This document shows, piece after piece, positions 1 through 6,933 of a stretch of DNA of 64,000 nt. Under the pieces are notes generated by a model. The model had not been told where the DNA came from and did not search any database. It was given only the letters and a program-made list of their open reading frames with translations. The DNA lies in contig NZ_CP032514.1 of assembly GCF_003606385.1 (NCBI RefSeq), positions 434,001 through 498,000 of the forward strand, written 5' to 3'. This DNA comes from Actinomyces lilanjuaniae (lineage in GTDB: Bacteria > Actinomycetota > Actinomycetes > Actinomycetales > Actinomycetaceae). The translations under genes and the position numbers were made by a program. Each line of letters starts with the position of its first letter. The stretch's first letter is position 1.

Positions 1-622
1 CCTTGCCCGTCGCACCCGGGCGCTGCGCGTGGGCACCGTGGCGCCCGCGCCCCTGTGGCGACTGACCGCGCTTACCGTGGAGCGCTTCCCGGGGCTGGTA
101 CTTACCTCCCAGATGCTGGCCGAGGAGGAGGTAGAGGCAGGCGTCCAGGACGGTGCCCTCGATCTGGGGGTGGTGCTGAGCCCTGTGTCTCTGCCCTCCG
201 TACGCTCGGCCTGGCTCATGGAGGAGAACCTGGCCGTTGCCCTGCCGTGCGACCACCCCCTGGCCGACCGCACGGAGGTCACTACGGCAGAGCTGGACGG
301 TGAGACCTTCCTCCTCCTGGCTGACATCGGCGTCTGGCGCGAGGTGTGCGACCACTACCTTCCGCACTCGCAGTTCATCGTCCAGGAGGACCGCAGCGTC
401 TTCGAGCAGATGGCGCGTAGCTCGCCGCTGCCACACTTTGTCACCGACGCCCCGTCCCTGGCGGGCTCGGTAGGGGAGCGGGTCGTCGTCCCTGTCCGCG
501 ACGTCGTGGCCCACGCGGACTTCTACCTGGTGGTCCGTGACGGCTGCCGGGAGGAGTCGAGGGAGGTCTACGACTGGGTCAGGGACCAGGTGGACGGACC
601 GCAGCCGCGCGGGATGGACTAG
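1..622 (+). CDS. LysR-family transcriptional regulator, C-terminal part (5' end outside window)
   Basis: The reading frame is open from the first complete codon (base 2) to the TAG at 620-622, leaving 206 codons. What remains is the type 2 periplasmic-binding-like effector domain of LysR regulators: an LRVG-type first strand, then the ALDLGVVLSP segment (GxLDlgi motif of this fold) and an ENLAVALPCDHPLA segment typical of the hinge. The N-terminal winged-helix DNA-binding domain must lie upstream of the window, so the true start cannot be given. In the family this domain binds a small inducer and controls a neighbouring gene, usually divergent; the GH3 gene downstream is co-directional, so a regulatory link to it is only a guess. 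The ligand is unknown. Confidence 0.8.
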   Translation, partial: LARRTRALRVGTVAPAPLWRLTALTVERFPGLVLTSQMLAEEEVEAGVQDGALDLGVVLSPVSLPSVRSAWLMEENLAVALPCDHPLADRTEVTTAELDGETFLLLADIGVWREVCDHYLPHSQFIVQEDRSVFEQMARSSPLPHFVTDAPSLAGSVGERVVVPVRDVVAHADFYLVVRDGCREESREVYDWVRDQVDGPQPRGMD

Positions 623-806
623 AATGACCCACGTGCTCGATGGTGAGCGCGGACACTCGTCCTCAGGTGGCGGCCGACCGGGTGCGCCCCGGCCCCGCCT
701 GCCCTGCACGGCCCCGGGGAGACGGCTCGCGGTGGAGCAGCACATGACTCGCCAGGGCCTGGCCCAGGCGGCGCGGTAGGACACGAGCCGGGAGGCTGAT
801 GACACC

Positions 807-3296
807 ATGAACCAGCACGAGATGAACCAGTACGAGATCGACCACTTGGCAGCAGTGCGCGCGGGCGCGCCCGAGTCCATGGTGCTGCTCAGCAGCGACG
901 GCTCCTTCCCCCTGGAGCGTCCCGGGCGCCTGGCTCTGTACGGGGCGGGGGCGCGGCGCACCGTCAAGGGCGGCACCGGCTCCGGCGACGTCAACTCCCG
1001 CCACGTCGTCACAGTCGAGGAGGGGCTGGAGAAGGCGGGCTTCACCATCACCACCAAGGCCTGGCTGGACGCCTACGACCGCATTGCCGAGGAGCACCAC
1101 CGGGCCTTCGTCGCCGGTATCCGGGAGCAGGCCAGGCAGGAGGGGCGGCCTGCCATCATGGTGGGCATGGGCGCGGTGGAGCTCGCCCCCGACTACGACC
1201 TGCCGCTGGAGGGTGATGGCGAGGCCGCCGTATACGTCCTCGCCCGCGACTCCGGGGAGGGCAGCGACCGCAGCTCCCAGGCCGGCGACGTGCGGCTCAC
1301 CGCCTCGGAGGTCCGCGACATCACCGCGCTCGCGGCGGCGCACGAGCGGTTCCTCCTGGTCCTCAACGTCGGCGGAGTCGTGGACCTGGGCCCGGTGGCC
1401 GACGTCGCCAACATCCTCCTGCTCTCCCAGCTGGGGGCGGTCACCGGTGACGCCTTTGCCGACGTCCTGCTGGGCAGGAGCTACCCCTCTGGCAGGCTGT
1501 CCACCACCTGGGCTGCCTGGGAGGACTACTCCACCGAGGGTGACTTCGGCGACCCGGACGACACCAGCTACCGCGAGGGCGTCTACGTCGGCTACCGCTA
1601 CTTCGACTCGGTAGGCAAGGTCCCGATCTTCCCCTTCGGCTACGGTCTGGGCTACACGACCTTCTCCATCGGCGCTCCCACCGTCAGCGCCTCCGGCTCC
1701 GAGATCTCCCAGATCTCCGAGATCACTGTCAAGACCACCGTCACCAACACCGGTGCCGCCGCGGGTAAGGAGGTCGTCCAGGTCTACGTCTGCGTGCCCG
1801 CTGGCCGCCTCGACCAGCCCTATCAGGCGCTGGCCGGGTTCACCAAGACCGGCGAGCTCGCCCCCGGAGCCACGCAGGAGGTCACCGTCACCGTTGACCT
1901 GACCGACCTCGCCTCCTATGACGCCTCCAGGAGCGCTACCGTCCTGGAGGCGGGCGACTACGTGGTTCGTGTGGGCTCCTCCAGCCGGGACACCACCGTG
2001 GCCGCCGTCGTGGAGCTGGCTGAGACGGCGGTGGTCCGCCAGCTCCACGACGTCCTGGGAGACCCTGGCTTCACCGACTTCAGACCGGTCTCGCCCACGC
2101 TCGTGGAGGTGCCTGCCGACGTCCCGCGGCTGGCCGTGGCTGCCGCGGACCTGCGCCAGGAGGATACCCAGGAGCCCGTTGACCTGGCCGAGGCCCTCGG
2201 CAGTGTCACGGACCTGCCCGACGACGAGCTGGCCTACGTCGTGCTGGGCCAGTACGCGGACAGCGCGGACAGGCAGTCTGTCGTCGGCCAGGCCTCCCAG
2301 GCCCTCGTGGGTGCCGCGGGCCAGACGACCACGCGTGTCGAGGGGCTGCCCTCCCTGGTCATGGCTGACGGCCCCGCGGGCCTGCGCCTGGCGCCCCAGG
2401 TGGGTGAGGACGCCCAGGGCCGGTTCCCGCTGGGGGAGGCGCTGGGGGGCCTGTTCGCCGAGCTCATGGACGAGGAGTCCGTCGTCGCGCTGGGCGGTGA
2501 GGTTGACGGCGGCACCCAGCGCGTGCCGGAGCGCACCTTTGAGCAGTACGCCACTGCCATCCCGATCGGTACTGCTGTGGCCCAGTCCTGGAACCCAGAC
2601 CTGGCTGAGTCCTACGGTGACCTGGTCGGCACGGAGATGGACCATTTCGGTGCCCACCTGTGGCTGGCCCCGGCCTTCAACCTGCACCGCTCCATCCTGT
2701 GCGGGCGCAACTTCGAGTACCTCTCCGAGGACCCGCTGCTGGCCGGGCGCGTGGCCGCAGGCATCACCCGCGGCGTGCAGTCCCACCCGGGGCGCGGGGT
2801 GACTGTCAAGCACTTCGCCTTCAACAACCAGGAGACCAACCGCTTCAACTCCAACAGCCGCGTGTCCCAGCGGGCCGCCCGGGACCTGTACCTGCGCAGC
2901 TTTGAGATCGTGGTCCGCCAGGCCCAGCCCCACGCGGTCATGACCTCCTACAACCTGGTCAACGGCGTGCACACCTCCGAGTCAGCCGGGCTGCTGGAGG
3001 CGATCCTGCGCCAGGAGTGGGGCTTTGTCGGCCTGGTCATGACCGACTGGGTGGTGCGCGCCATGACCCGTACCGACCTCACCTACCCGCGCGCCACTGC
3101 GGCGGCTACCATCAAGGCGGGCAACGAGCTGTTCATGCCCGGCTGTGAGGAGGACCGCCAGGATGTCCTGGCCGCCCTGCACGGCCAGGCCGAGTCCGGG
3201 GTGAGCCTGACCCGCGCTGAGCTGGAGAAGCAGGCCGCCCGGGTGGTGCGCATGGCTCACCGGCTGGGTGACGTCGCCCCCGCGCCGCAGGCGTGA
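807..3296 (+). CDS. Circularly permuted GH3 beta-glucosidase-type glycoside hydrolase
   Basis: This 829-aa protein has the GH3 parts in swapped order. An alpha/beta-sandwich domain comes first (GSGSGDVN motif near the N-terminus, then EGVYVGYRYF and FPFGYGLGYT around residues 250-285). A fibronectin-III-like domain follows (about 285-405), and the TIM-barrel catalytic domain is last (about 500-829, with WNPDLAESYG, KHFAFNNQETNR and VMTDW). Asp747 in VMTDW is the expected catalytic nucleophile. This permuted order is known from Ruminococcus albus and Butyrivibrio beta-glucosidases. No signal peptide is visible, so it is probably cytoplasmic and acts on imported beta-glucosides; the substrate is inferred from family only. 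Start chosen at 807 after GGGAGG; the first 15 bases are almost repeated at 822, giving a second in-frame ATG. Confidence 0.88.
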   Translation: MNQHEMNQYEIDHLAAVRAGAPESMVLLSSDGSFPLERPGRLALYGAGARRTVKGGTGSGDVNSRHVVTVEEGLEKAGFTITTKAWLDAYDRIAEEHHRAFVAGIREQARQEGRPAIMVGMGAVELAPDYDLPLEGDGEAAVYVLARDSGEGSDRSSQAGDVRLTASEVRDITALAAAHERFLLVLNVGGVVDLGPVADVANILLLSQLGAVTGDAFADVLLGRSYPSGRLSTTWAAWEDYSTEGDFGDPDDTSYREGVYVGYRYFDSVGKVPIFPFGYGLGYTTFSIGAPTVSASGSEISQISEITVKTTVTNTGAAAGKEVVQVYVCVPAGRLDQPYQALAGFTKTGELAPGATQEVTVTVDLTDLASYDASRSATVLEAGDYVVRVGSSSRDTTVAAVVELAETAVVRQLHDVLGDPGFTDFRPVSPTLVEVPADVPRLAVAAADLRQEDTQEPVDLAEALGSVTDLPDDELAYVVLGQYADSADRQSVVGQASQALVGAAGQTTTRVEGLPSLVMADGPAGLRLAPQVGEDAQGRFPLGEALGGLFAELMDEESVVALGGEVDGGTQRVPERTFEQYATAIPIGTAVAQSWNPDLAESYGDLVGTEMDHFGAHLWLAPAFNLHRSILCGRNFEYLSEDPLLAGRVAAGITRGVQSHPGRGVTVKHFAFNNQETNRFNSNSRVSQRAARDLYLRSFEIVVRQAQPHAVMTSYNLVNGVHTSESAGLLEAILRQEWGFVGLVMTDWVVRAMTRTDLTYPRATAAATIKAGNELFMPGCEEDRQDVLAALHGQAESGVSLTRAELEKQAARVVRMAHRLGDVAPAPQA

Positions 3297-3301
3297 TCAC
3301 T

Positions 3302-3331
3302 GCGGGCAGGTCCCCAGCCGGGCCTGCCCGC
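3302..3331. terminator. Hairpin between convergent genes
   Basis: A perfect 9-bp inverted repeat (GCGGGCAGG at 3302-3310 with its complement at 3323-3331, 12-nt loop) begins six bases after the GH3 stop and just before the 3' end of the convergent PIN pseudogene. There is no T tract, which is common for terminators in high-GC actinobacteria. Confidence 0.55.
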
Positions 3332-3335
3332 GCTG

Positions 3336-3681
3336 CTACGTGTGCTCGGGAGTAACCCAGTGAAGATCTTTGAAGCGGGCAAAGTCGCTGTCAAAGGAGC
3401 AGACGCTGGTTCCGTGCTCAAGGGCAAGCGCGGCGAGGTGGGCATCGGTCACCATGTTTCCGCGTTTCCGCGTTTCCGCGCAGGTCGCCGCTGATGAGAA
3501 GCTGGCCGAGAATGTCACGGTGGCGGATTCCCGGAGCGGGTACCCAGACCTGGTCGGCGTCGAGCCAGTCGGTGACGTACCTCCACGCGTCACCTGGGGT
3601 GAGAGGGGCTGCTGACGCGCGGGGGTGGGTGATGAGGCGCAGACGGAGGCTCGGCGCCTGGTCGAGGCAGACCTCATCCAC
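3336..3681 (-). pseudogene. Degraded VapC-like PIN-domain toxin
   Basis: Two minus-strand frames join into one PIN-domain C-terminal half. The upstream frame gives LITHPRASAAPLT and an ISGDLRGN end; the downstream frame gives MVTDAHLAALALEHG and FDSDFARFKDLHW, the conserved VapC tail with the acidic DAHL and D.DF motifs. The break lies in a tandem 8-bp unit (3456-3479): removing two of its three copies restores a continuous DLRGN-MVTDAHL reading. The N-terminal half with the first catalytic Asp is absent, because an in-frame stop lies immediately upstream of 3681, and no VapB antitoxin is recognisable. The family consists of Mg-dependent RNases; this copy should be inactive. Confidence 0.75.
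3456..3479. repeat. Three tandem copies of an 8-bp unit (GTTTCCGC)
   Basis: Three exact, contiguous copies of GTTTCCGC lie inside the PIN pseudogene. Because 8 is not a multiple of 3, each gain or loss changes the frame. One copy, or four, would give a continuous frame; three give a frameshift. Confidence 0.9.
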
Positions 3682-3689
3682 TCACTCTC

Positions 3690-3716
3690 TTGAGTACAAA
3701 TATACACTTGTGATAC
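3690..3716 (+). promoter_or_regulatory. Candidate promoter/operator upstream of the ArsR operon
   Basis: An isolated A/T-rich patch in very GC-rich DNA contains TTGAGT (3690-3695) and TGATAC (3711-3716), spaced 15 bp as possible -35/-10 boxes. Between them is an ACAA-N8-TTGT dyad at 3696-3711. ArsR-family repressors bind such short dyads over promoters, so autoregulation of the gene starting at 3828 is plausible. This is inference from position and symmetry. Confidence 0.4.
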
Positions 3717-3827
3717 GGTCGGCCTGGCCGGTCGACCGGGGCCGTCGTGATGGGTGCTCGGCCGTCGGCCGGGCCGTTCGCCTGGGCGTGCGGACGGCCC
3801 GGCGGACATCCTGGAAGGAGGGCAGTG

Positions 3828-4418
3828 ATGGCGGCGCAGGCGCGGGAGCCACAAGGGTCGCAGGGTGCGGGGGAGGGGCGGCCAAGGGCTGGTGGCGCGC
3901 CTCGTCAGGCAGACGCTGGTCGTCTCGCCCCCGGGAGGCAGCACGCTGCCCCAGGGGCGGCCGCCCAGCAGGCGGGCGCCAGCCCAGGCGCCCTGGTGCC
4001 TGAGCTGCCACAGGAGGGTGCTTCCCGGCAGGTGGGCGCGGGCGCGCAGCCCGAGGTCGACCAGGCGCTGCGCGCGTTGGCTGACGGCAACCGGCGGGCG
4101 ATCCTGGAGGTCATCCGCGCCGCGCCCCAGCCGGTGGGGGTAATAGCCCAGGAGGTAGGCCTGTCGCAGCAGGCGGCCTCCCACCACCTGGGGGTGCTGA
4201 GCCGGGCCGGGCTCGCCGTGAGCGCCCGCGAGGGCACCCGCCACCTCTACGCGGTGAGAACGGACGGCCTGGCTGCGGTGCGCTCCTACCTGGACGGCTT
4301 CTGGCCTACCCGGCTGGCTGCGCTCAAGGCGGCTGTCGAGGAGGGTGGGCAGACCCGGGAGGCTCCGAGGGGCCGGGAGAGCCGGGGGGAGCCGGGGGAG
4401 TTTGCCGGGCATGGATGA
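3828..4418 (+). CDS. ArsR-family winged-helix transcriptional regulator
   Basis: The protein has 196 aa. The first 75 or so residues are a low-complexity Ala/Gly/Gln/Pro extension. Residues of about 77-170 form the ArsR winged helix (ALRALADGNRRAILEVI, then the recognition-helix segment SQQAASHHLGVLSRAGL and a wing with GTRHLYAV). No metal-binding Cys pair is seen in the HTH region, so it is more like the ArsR regulators paired with SRPBCC proteins than like metal sensors. ATG at 3828 was chosen over upstream in-frame starts because AAGGAGG precedes it at the right distance. It overlaps the next gene by 8 bp, implying translational coupling. Confidence 0.85.
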   Translation: MAAQAREPQGSQGAGEGRPRAGGAPRQADAGRLAPGRQHAAPGAAAQQAGASPGALVPELPQEGASRQVGAGAQPEVDQALRALADGNRRAILEVIRAAPQPVGVIAQEVGLSQQAASHHLGVLSRAGLAVSAREGTRHLYAVRTDGLAAVRSYLDGFWPTRLAALKAAVEEGGQTREAPRGRESRGEPGEFAGHG

Positions 4419-4845
4419 GTTCACCGACTCCATCGGGATCGCCGCCCCGCCGGAGGCGGTCTTTGCCTACCTCACTACCGCGGAGGGGATGACGGCGTGG
4501 ATGGGGGAGTACGCGGACCTCGACCCGGTGCCCGGCGGCCGGTTCGCCGTCAATATCGCGGGTTACCCCGTACGGGGCGAGTTTCTCCACGTCGAGCCGC
4601 CGCACCGGGTCGTGGTGTCGTGGGGCTTCGCGGGAAGCGATGAGCTGCCCGCTGGGGCCTCGACGGTGGAGTTCCGTCTGACCCCCACCCGCGAGGGCAC
4701 GAGGGTGGACCTGCGCCACTATGACCTGCCCGACGCCCAGGTGCCCGGGCACGCCGACGGGTGGGCGAACTTCCTGCCCCGCCTAGCCGCTGCCGGTGCC
4801 GGTGGCAACGCCGGACCCGACTACTGGCTGCCGCTGCCACACTGA
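4411..4845 (+). CDS. SRPBCC (AHSA1-like) domain protein
   Basis: This 144-aa single-domain protein of the START/Bet v1-like superfamily begins with the typical strand (DSIGIAAPPEAVFAYLTTAEGMTAWMG). It continues with PGGRFAVNIAGYPVRGEFLHVEPPHRVVVSWGF and ends with the C-terminal helix segment GWANFLPRL. Such proteins bind hydrophobic ligands; the ligand is unknown. It starts inside the 3' end of the ArsR gene, a pairing common in actinobacteria where the regulator controls its partner. ATG 4411 fits the domain start better than the longer frame upstream. Confidence 0.82.
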   Translation: MDEFTDSIGIAAPPEAVFAYLTTAEGMTAWMGEYADLDPVPGGRFAVNIAGYPVRGEFLHVEPPHRVVVSWGFAGSDELPAGASTVEFRLTPTREGTRVDLRHYDLPDAQVPGHADGWANFLPRLAAAGAGGNAGPDYWLPLPH

Positions 4846-4954
4846 CCCGTCTCGGCCTGTCCCGGGGCCTCCCCGTCGGAGGCCGCCCGGGTCCGTCGGC
4901 TGGTGCGGCTGGATCGCACACTCCAACGACCCAGACAATGAGAGGACCATAACC

Positions 4955-5611
4955 GTGACTGAAACCGTGACTGAGGACCTGACTGAGGACGCTGCGCGCG
5001 GGAACGCCCCAGGCGCCCCGAGAGACGCCACTCTTGCTGCTCTTGCCGTCGTGCGGGGTTATCACCAGGCCTGGACTACTGGCGATGTCGAGGGTGCCAT
5101 GCGTTATGTCGCTGACGACATCTTCTGCCGGGCGCCAGAAGCCGACTTTAGGGGCAAGGAGGATTATCGGGACTATATCGCCAGCTTCGCCCCTGAGCTC
5201 ACCGGCATCGGCTGGATCGCTGAGATGGTTGAGGTGCTGGATGAGGAGCCAGCCGAGGGGGTCCGGATCGCGCTGTTCTACTACCCGCAGACCGCAGTGA
5301 CCTCCACGACCCCGGCTGCTGAGCTCTTCACGGTCAGGGACGGCAGGATCGCCGAGAGCGTGCTGGCCTTCGACCGCATCGCCTACGTCCCGGCCGGGCC
5401 TGGTCCGGCCTCGGGTCCCGAGCCTGCCTCGCCTGGGACCGGGGCCCCAGCCGGGGATGTCGGCGACCCTGAGGGCCGCTGGTCTGCGGTTGAGGCGCCT
5501 GGTGCCGGTGGGAGCGGGAAGCCGGACGAGGACGAGGCTCCTGGTCGGGCCGAAGGAAAGGTCCGGACTGGCGGCAGTGCTGGCGGACCCGAGGGGGTGC
5601 GCTCCTCGTGA
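4955..5611 (+). CDS. SnoaL/NTF2-like domain protein
   Basis: The protein has 218 aa with the GTG start at 4955, preceded by AGAGGA. Residues of about 30-145 form an NTF2-like cone: VVRGYHQAWTTGDVEGAMRYVADDIFCRAPEADFRGKEDYRDYI, then AELFTVRDGRIAESVLAFDRI, the last strand pair of SnoaL folds. The final 70 residues are low-complexity Gly/Pro/Glu and probably disordered. Members are small enzymes or ligand binders; no catalytic assignment is possible. It follows the SRPBCC gene by about 110 bp and its TGA overlaps the GTG of the next gene (GTGA), so it is likely part of one transcription unit. Confidence 0.7.
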   Translation: MTETVTEDLTEDAARGNAPGAPRDATLAALAVVRGYHQAWTTGDVEGAMRYVADDIFCRAPEADFRGKEDYRDYIASFAPELTGIGWIAEMVEVLDEEPAEGVRIALFYYPQTAVTSTTPAAELFTVRDGRIAESVLAFDRIAYVPAGPGPASGPEPASPGTGAPAGDVGDPEGRWSAVEAPGAGGSGKPDEDEAPGRAEGKVRTGGSAGGPEGVRSS

Positions 5612-5964
5612 GCCCGGGGCAGTCGGAGCTCGTGGAGCGTCTCCGTGCGCTTCTGGCAGGCAAGGCGGTGGTGCGGGAGGTCTTCATGTTCGGTGGGTGG
5701 TCCTTCATGGTCAACGAGAGGCTTGTGGTCAGCGCCCTCAAGGACGGTGGCCTTCTGGTGCGGGTGGACGCCAGTCGGCACGACGAGCTGCTGGCCCGGC
5801 CGGGAGCCTCACAGGCGCAGATGGGTGCCGGGCGCAGCATGGGACCGGGCTGGCTCGAGGTCGGGGCATCTGCTCTCGGTGGACCTCCCGGTGAGGAGGC
5901 GCTGTCCTCCTGGCTGGCGCTGGCGCTCGAGCACAACAGGGCGCTCGCCGCGCGCGGGCGGTAG
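5608..5964 (+). CDS. TfoX N-terminal domain protein
   Basis: This 118-aa protein matches the TfoX_N family: EVFMFGGWSFMVNERLVVSA near residues 24-43 is the hallmark MFGG..FMVN motif, followed by GGLLVRVDASRHDELLARPGA. In gamma-proteobacteria TfoX/Sxy activates competence; actinobacterial single-domain relatives are uncharacterised. GTG 5608 overlaps the previous stop by 4 bp. The last 29 bp of the gene are duplicated 59 bp downstream. Confidence 0.75.
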   Translation: MSPGQSELVERLRALLAGKAVVREVFMFGGWSFMVNERLVVSALKDGGLLVRVDASRHDELLARPGASQAQMGAGRSMGPGWLEVGASALGGPPGEEALSSWLALALEHNRALAARGR

Positions 5965-6090
5965 ATGAGGCCAGAGCAGTCAGCGCCGCCGGGGACAGGG
6001 CGCTCGCCGCGCGCGGGCGGTAGGCGGGTCCGGACGGGCCACCCACCTGGCTGCTCCTTGAGTGGTGATCGCCGCGCGGGCGGTAGGCGG
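5936..6090. repeat. Direct repeats copying the 3' end of the TfoX gene
   Basis: A 29-bp sequence ending in the TfoX stop codon (5936-5964) recurs exactly at 5995-6023, and a shorter, diverged copy sits at about 6066-6090. The core of each copy is GCCGCGCGCGGGCGGTAG (the third lacks two bases). The period is about 59-63 bp with unrelated sequence between copies. Confidence 0.8.
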
Positions 6091-6231
6091 GCGCCTCGGG
6101 GCCTGGCTGTGCTGGGGCCCGTTGTGTGGTGGCGGGATTTGTACGCTCCTCTGGTGGTGCGTCTGGGGGCTGGTGGTCGTGGCTCGTGGGCTGGGTTGCA
6201 CACGCTCGTTCTGGGGTCGGGCGCGAAAGCC

Positions 6232-6366
6232 GCGTGATTACGCGGATCCTGGTTTGACGCGTGACCGGTGTGCGGGGCTCCCATGTGCATCAAGGAGCGC
6301 GATGCACATGGGAGCCTTTCAGACCCTGCGAGCCCGTGTGGTGAAACGGCGTGATTCCGCGGATCC
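6232..6366. repeat. 18-bp direct repeat flanking a hairpin
   Basis: GCGTGATTACGCGGATCC at 6232-6249 recurs with one change (A to C) at 6349-6366, 117 bp apart, one on each side of the hairpin at 6276-6316. The symmetry suggests a small mobile or regulatory module, but no transposase or target duplication is visible. Confidence 0.6.
6276..6316. terminator. Perfect 16-bp hairpin
   Basis: GGCTCCCATGTGCATC (6276-6291) is followed after 9 nt by its exact complement (6301-6316) and then TTTC. It could end transcription from the ArsR-TfoX operon, although it lies about 310 bp beyond the TfoX stop. Confidence 0.5.
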
Positions 6367-6451
6367 GTATAGATGCGGAGGAAGGTGGGCGTGTCGCCAG
6401 CTTCAGCGTCATGGGCGTCGGCTCGGGCTGGTGACCGGCTGCGGGCAGCCG

Positions 6452-6524
6452 GTCTGTGCCAGGTCTCCTCGGGCGGAGGTGCTCTCCGCCCTGCGCTCCG
6501 GCCCGGAGCGTCTGTGCCAGGTCT
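6452..6524. repeat. Direct-repeat pair, 58-bp period
   Basis: GTCTGTGCCAGGTCT occurs at 6452-6466 and 6510-6524; similarity continues for about 10 more bases with three mismatches. The intervening sequence is unrelated. Confidence 0.6.
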
Positions 6525-6680
6525 TCTCTGGCGGTAGGGCTGGCTGAGTGGGCTGTCGGGACGGGCACAGCAGGTAGAGGGCTGCTTGTGAGCCGCCTTC
6601 CGACTGCTGGTGCGCCAGGGGGCCTACGATGGGCGGCCACGCGGAAGCTAGGCCTATCGGGGCAAAAGTCCTTACCGATA

Positions 6681-6696
6681 CCACAATATATTGTGT
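6681..6696 (+). promoter_or_regulatory. NrdR box upstream of nrdD
   Basis: CCACAATATATTGTGT contains the perfect 14-bp palindrome CACAATATATTGTG and fits the NrdR-box consensus (acaCwAtATaTwGtgt). NrdR is the zinc/ATP-cone repressor of ribonucleotide reductase operons. Boxes normally come in pairs about 31 bp apart; around 6712-6727 only a weak second half-match is visible. The AT-rich core would overlap a -10 element. It lies about 240 bp upstream of the chosen nrdD start. Confidence 0.75.
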
Positions 6697-6933
6697 CTGT
6701 GAGGGAATCGCGATACCAGATGATGTGTTGTGGTGGTTGGAGGTGGCTCCCTTAAGGAGTAGGCTCAAGGCTGTCGCCGCCGTCCGGGAGGTCTGCGAGG
6801 GTGGCGACGGCGCCCGCCGGAGCTGGTCGTGTCAGTGCCAGCGGGCACCATGGCGCCCAGGGTCTGCAGGCCCTGGGCCGTACAAGAACAGCCTCCACCG
6901 ACACCGAACCTGACCACGCCATCGGAGAGACCC

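Larger units (their letters stand above)
5965..6933. other. 969-bp intergenic region between tfoX-like gene and nrdD
   Basis: No convincing coding sequence is seen; the open frames here have no recognisable protein. The region holds the TfoX-end repeats, an 18-bp direct repeat flanking a perfect hairpin (6232-6366), a second short direct repeat (6452/6510) and the NrdR box with the likely nrdD promoter at 6660-6730. Bases 6829-6933 form an open frame continuous with nrdD, but no start there has a Shine-Dalgarno as good as that before 6934. Confidence 0.6.

Noticed and set aside
624..779. Small ORF between the LysR and GH3 genes (51 codons)
   Set aside because: No ribosome binding site or family similarity; composition is as expected for GC-rich non-coding DNA.
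663..2972. 769-codon minus-strand open frame opposite the GH3 gene
   Set aside because: It is the antisense shadow of a clear GH3 coding sequence; its protein is repetitive Val/Gly/Gln-rich with no family motif. Long antisense frames are expected at this GC content.
3336..4433. Single 365-codon minus-strand gene including the PIN tail
   Set aside because: Only its last ~45 residues are PIN-like; the rest is antisense to the ArsR gene. The PIN remnant is better read as two short frames (3336-3681).
5936..6090. Possible CRISPR array: three GC-rich repeats with about 60-bp spacing
   Set aside because: The first copy is the coding end of the TfoX gene, the third copy is diverged, no cas gene is in the window, and the other 60-bp pairs have different units. 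Tandem duplication is simpler.
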